Of a stretch of DNA of 25,272 bases, positions 22,827-25,272 are shown piece by piece (the first letter of the stretch is position 1; every line of letters begins with the position of its first letter). The position numbers were made by a program, and so were the translations under genes. The DNA is from Megamonas hypermegale (GTDB taxonomy: Bacteria; Bacillota; Negativicutes; Selenomonadales; Selenomonadaceae), in NCBI GenBank assembly GCA_002314325.1, contig DCFC01000014.1, positions 1 through 25,272 on the forward strand. The letters are read 5' to 3'. The notes under the pieces are model-generated. The model was not told where the DNA came from. It worked only from the letters and a program-made list of their open reading frames with translations, and searched no databases.

Positions 22827-25079
22827 TTATATTTTTGTAATCGGTGCGTATTTCTGCATTAATGCTTTTATGCCTTCGCCCGGGAAGGCGATTTTCAGTT
22901 CCACTTCTTCACCGCTGCCTTTTACAGAAACGATAGTGCCGATACCCCATTTGGCGTGTTTGGCCTTGTCGCCGACTTTCCATTTCACGGATAAATCGGG
23001 ACGGATGGTTGTGCCTGCCGGTTTTACGGCTTTGGCTCTGTCGTTGATGCTTGGAGCGGCTTTGCCGAATACTCTGCCCATGGAGTAGCTATTATCCGTA
23101 TTTTTGTACGAACTGTAGCGGCTGCCTAAACCGCTGCCGAAGCCCAGCGGCTGTTTCGCCTCTTTTTCTTCCAGATATTGAGCAGGAATTTCGCTGATGA
23201 AGCGGGAAGGTTCATAGCTTACGCCGCGGCCGAAAATCATGCGTCTTTGCGCGTTCGTGATGTATAATTTGCGTTCGGCGCGTGTAATGCCTACGTAGCA
23301 GGTGCGCCGTTCCTCCTCGATTTCCGCTTCATTCATAAGGGTGCGTGCATGCGGGAACAGTCCTTCTTCCATGCCGGCCAGAAATACAATCGGAAATTCC
23401 AGCCCCTTGGCCGAGTGCATCGTCATGAGCGTTACGCTGTCGCCCTCGATGTCGGCGTTGTCGATATCGGATACAAGCGACACGGTGCTTAAAAAGTTTT
23501 CCAGCGTCGGCTCTTCATTCGTAGTTTCAAAATTTTTCGCCACGCTCAAAAGTTCCTGTATATTTTCCAGACGTGTCTGATTTTCGATTTTATTTTCCTT
23601 TTCCAGCTCGGCTACGTAACCGGATTTGTCCATGACTTTTTCAATCAGTTCATGCACCGGTACTTGCAGCGACAAAGTGCTCATTTCCATAATGAATTCG
23701 GCAAATGAGGTCAAGGCGTGTTTTGCCTTCGGCGTAATCGGAGCCGTTTCCGGGGCGGATACGGCATCAAACAGCGTCATATTGTACATATCGGCAAATT
23801 CCGCCAATTTGTTCATCGTTACAGCGCCCAGCGAACGTTTTGGCACATTGATTATGCGCAGCAGGCTGACTGTGTCCTCCGGATTGTAGATAAGACGCAG
23901 ATAGGCCAGAATGTCTTTAATTTCCTTGCGGTCGTAGAATTTGAGCCCGCCGACCATAGTGTACGGTACGCCCGCGTGCATGAAGCCTTCTTCCAGCGCG
24001 CGCGACTGAGCGTTGGTGCGGTACAGTACTGCCATGTCACCGTAAGAGGCATTGAACAGCGTTTTCTGCTTTACAGCTTCGCGGGTGATGAAATTAGCCT
24101 CGTCGCGTTCATCGCTTGCCGTATAGTGAATGATTTTTTCGCCCTGCGGATTATTCGTCCAGAGCTCTTTTGGCTTGCGGTCGATATTGTGTTCAATGAC
24201 GCTGTTGGCGGCGTTTAAAATCGTCTTTGTCGAGCGGTAATTCTGCTCCAGTTTTATCACGGCAGCTTCCGGATAATCCTTTTCAAAATCCATGATATTG
24301 CGGATATCTGCACCGCGCCAGCCGTAAATGGACTGGTCAGCATCGCCCACCACGCAGAGATTGCGGTATTTTCCGGCGAGCAGTGATGTTAGTTGATATT
24401 GAGCGCCGTTTGTATCCTGATACTCGTCCACGAGAATGTACTGAAATCTGTCCTGATATTTTTCTCTGATATCGCCGTGTTCTTTTAAGACTTTTACGGC
24501 GAGCATGAGCAAATCATCAAAATCAAGCGCATTATTTTCGAGCAGATGCTGTTGATAAACGTCGTAGATTTCCGCCACCTTGCGGGCGAAGAAATCGCTT
24601 GCATCGCGGGCAAATTCCGCCGGTGAAAGCATCATATTCTTGGCGTTGGAAATCGTCGACTGCACTGCATACGGTGCGTACTGTTTTTCGTCGAGATTTA
24701 ATTCCTTCAGGCAGTTTTTTATCAATGTCTGCGCATCGGCAGTATCATAGATGACAAAATTTTTCTTGTAAATGCCGAGTGCTTCGATTTCAAAACGCAG
24801 AAAACGCGCGCAGAAGGAGTGAAACGTGCTGAGCCATACGTATTTCGCTTTTTCGCCAATCATATTGTCGACACGCTGGCGCATTTCCGTCGCCGCTTTG
24901 TTGGTGAAAGTAATTGCCAGGATATTGTACGGTGACACGCCTTTTTCCAAAAGAGCAGCAATCTTGCAGGTCAAAACCTTCGTCTTGCCCGAGCCCGCTC
25001 CCGCCATGATGAGCAGCGGTCCGTCCATATGTGCCACAGCCTGCGCCTGCGCAGGGTTTAATCCATCGTATATGTTCAA
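22827..25079 (-). CDS. pcrA: PcrA/UvrD-type ATP-dependent DNA helicase
   Basis: This is a ~750-residue superfamily 1 helicase. I start at TTG 25079 because GGAGG (25092-25088) is 8 nt upstream and the protein then begins MNIYDGLNPAQAQAV, like other PcrA proteins. The ATG at 25094 overlaps that ribosome site. Walker A AGAGSGKT (16-23 from the TTG), DEYQDT Walker B, QNYRST and the VTLMTMHSAKGLEFP motif are present. The C-terminal WKVGDKAKHAKWGIGTIV stretch is the Tudor-like PcrA tail that contacts RNA polymerase. The enzyme acts in excision repair, replication restart and removal of RNA polymerase or RecA. Confidence 0.95.
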   Translation of the reverse strand: MNIYDGLNPAQAQAVAHMDGPLLIMAGAGSGKTKVLTCKIAALLEKGVSPYNILAITFTNKAATEMRQRVDNMIGEKAKYVWLSTFHSFCARFLRFEIEALGIYKKNFVIYDTADAQTLIKNCLKELNLDEKQYAPYAVQSTISNAKNMMLSPAEFARDASDFFARKVAEIYDVYQQHLLENNALDFDDLLMLAVKVLKEHGDIREKYQDRFQYILVDEYQDTNGAQYQLTSLLAGKYRNLCVVGDADQSIYGWRGADIRNIMDFEKDYPEAAVIKLEQNYRSTKTILNAANSVIEHNIDRKPKELWTNNPQGEKIIHYTASDERDEANFITREAVKQKTLFNASYGDMAVLYRTNAQSRALEEGFMHAGVPYTMVGGLKFYDRKEIKDILAYLRLIYNPEDTVSLLRIINVPKRSLGAVTMNKLAEFADMYNMTLFDAVSAPETAPITPKAKHALTSFAEFIMEMSTLSLQVPVHELIEKVMDKSGYVAELEKENKIENQTRLENIQELLSVAKNFETTNEEPTLENFLSTVSLVSDIDNADIEGDSVTLMTMHSAKGLEFPIVFLAGMEEGLFPHARTLMNEAEIEEERRTCYVGITRAERKLYITNAQRRMIFGRGVSYEPSRFISEIPAQYLEEKEAKQPLGFGSGLGSRYSSYKNTDNSYSMGRVFGKAAPSINDRAKAVKPAGTTIRPDLSVKWKVGDKAKHAKWGIGTIVSVKGSGEEVELKIAFPGEGIKALMQKYAPITKI

Positions 25080-25094
25080 AAGAAAATCCTCCAT

Positions 25095-25148
25095 TTCTTT
25101 TTTTTAGAAATTGTTTTAAAGAAATTTTATTAAAGAGAGTGCCGTTCA
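25095..25148 (-). other. A/T-rich region upstream of pcrA
   Basis: No gene or clear promoter is seen here. A stretch of A/T-rich sequence with AAAAAAAG on the minus strand precedes the pcrA ribosome site. Confidence 0.4.
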
Positions 25149-25198
25149 GCGCAATATACAAAAAGAGAATGGTTTATTAGTTTATTTCTATATTGCGC
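25149..25198. repeat. 10-bp inverted repeat at the window end
   Basis: GCGCAATATA (25149-25158) and TATATTGCGC (25189-25198) are perfect inverted copies separated by 30 bp of A/T-rich sequence. It directly abuts the T-rich hairpin at 25201 and may be part of the same repeat. Confidence 0.5.
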
Positions 25199-25200
25199 CG

Positions 25201-25272
25201 GGCAATTTTTCTTTGAGGGCAAAGAAAAGTTGCCGAAAAAGAAACCCTCAGGTTCGTAGCCCACTAGAGATT
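25201..25272. repeat. T-rich hairpin, probable dispersed repeat continuing past the window
   Basis: GGCAATTTTTCTTTG (25201-25215) pairs with CAAAGAAAAGTTGCC (25220-25234) with one wobble and a 4-nt loop. The loop-side TGAGGG (25214-25219) could alternatively pair with CCCTCA (25245-25250). The core TTTTTCTTT is shared with the hairpin at 15-50. No coding frame is supported in the tail, which runs off the window. Confidence 0.5.

Noticed and set aside
1..25272. tRNA, rRNA, CRISPR array, prophage, or restriction/anti-phage defence genes
   Set aside because: None was seen on reading both strands; apart from the TnpB element the window looks like ordinary chromosome.

Overview
The window reads as a chromosomal segment of a diderm (outer-membrane) Firmicute, most likely class Negativicutes (a Selenomonadales or Acidaminococcales relative). 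A TonB-dependent outer-membrane receptor sits beside a SUF operon of the Gram-positive SufCBDSU type. The gene order yicC-remA-gmk-rpoZ-coaBC is the one known from Bacillus, and RqcH and PcrA are of the Firmicutes type. I cannot name the genus from sequence alone.

Layout. (1) About 100-5220, plus strand: a heme acquisition and anaerobic heme-degradation locus. It holds a flavodoxin-like protein, a ChuW/HutW-type radical SAM protein, a TonB-dependent receptor with heme-receptor motifs, and a ChaN-family lipoprotein. A Fur-box-like sequence covers the -10 of a good promoter in front of the receptor. (2) About 5270-10181, minus strand: sufC-sufB-sufD-sufS-sufU, tightly packed, ending at a terminator shared with the heme locus. 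(3) 10182-10559: a long non-coding divergent region with several palindromes and a minus-oriented terminator-like hairpin, then a plus-strand FAH-family hydrolase. (4) 11467-15583, minus strand: dapF-yicC-remA-gmk-rpoZ-coaBC, a compact housekeeping operon for cell-wall/lysine, RNA, nucleotide and CoA functions. (5) About 15665-17140: a TnpB-only IS200/IS605-group element inserted between dapF and the divergent rqcH, with terminal hairpins and a probable omega-RNA region. (6) 17417-20670, plus strand: rqcH (ribosome quality control) and an M18 aminopeptidase. (7) 20740-25079, minus strand: a 12-TM-like permease, a secreted DUF3298/RsiV-like protein, and pcrA. The window begins and ends in related T-rich hairpin sequences that look like copies of a dispersed intergenic repeat.

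How the genes work together. The heme locus would bring heme across the outer membrane (receptor), possibly bind it as a lipoprotein (ChaN-like), and open the porphyrin without oxygen (radical SAM plus flavodoxin), releasing iron. The neighbouring SUF operon uses iron for Fe-S clusters, and the radical SAM enzyme needs such a cluster. The two regions are separately transcribed and meet tail to tail.

The most unusual items are the oxygen-independent heme degradation cassette in a diderm Firmicute, and the TnpB protein. TnpB lacks the usual RuvC-II glutamate and the zinc ribbon but has a conserved-looking downstream glutamate pair, and its predicted guide segment abuts the dapF promoter. All functional statements are from reading sequence and motif memory; no search was run.
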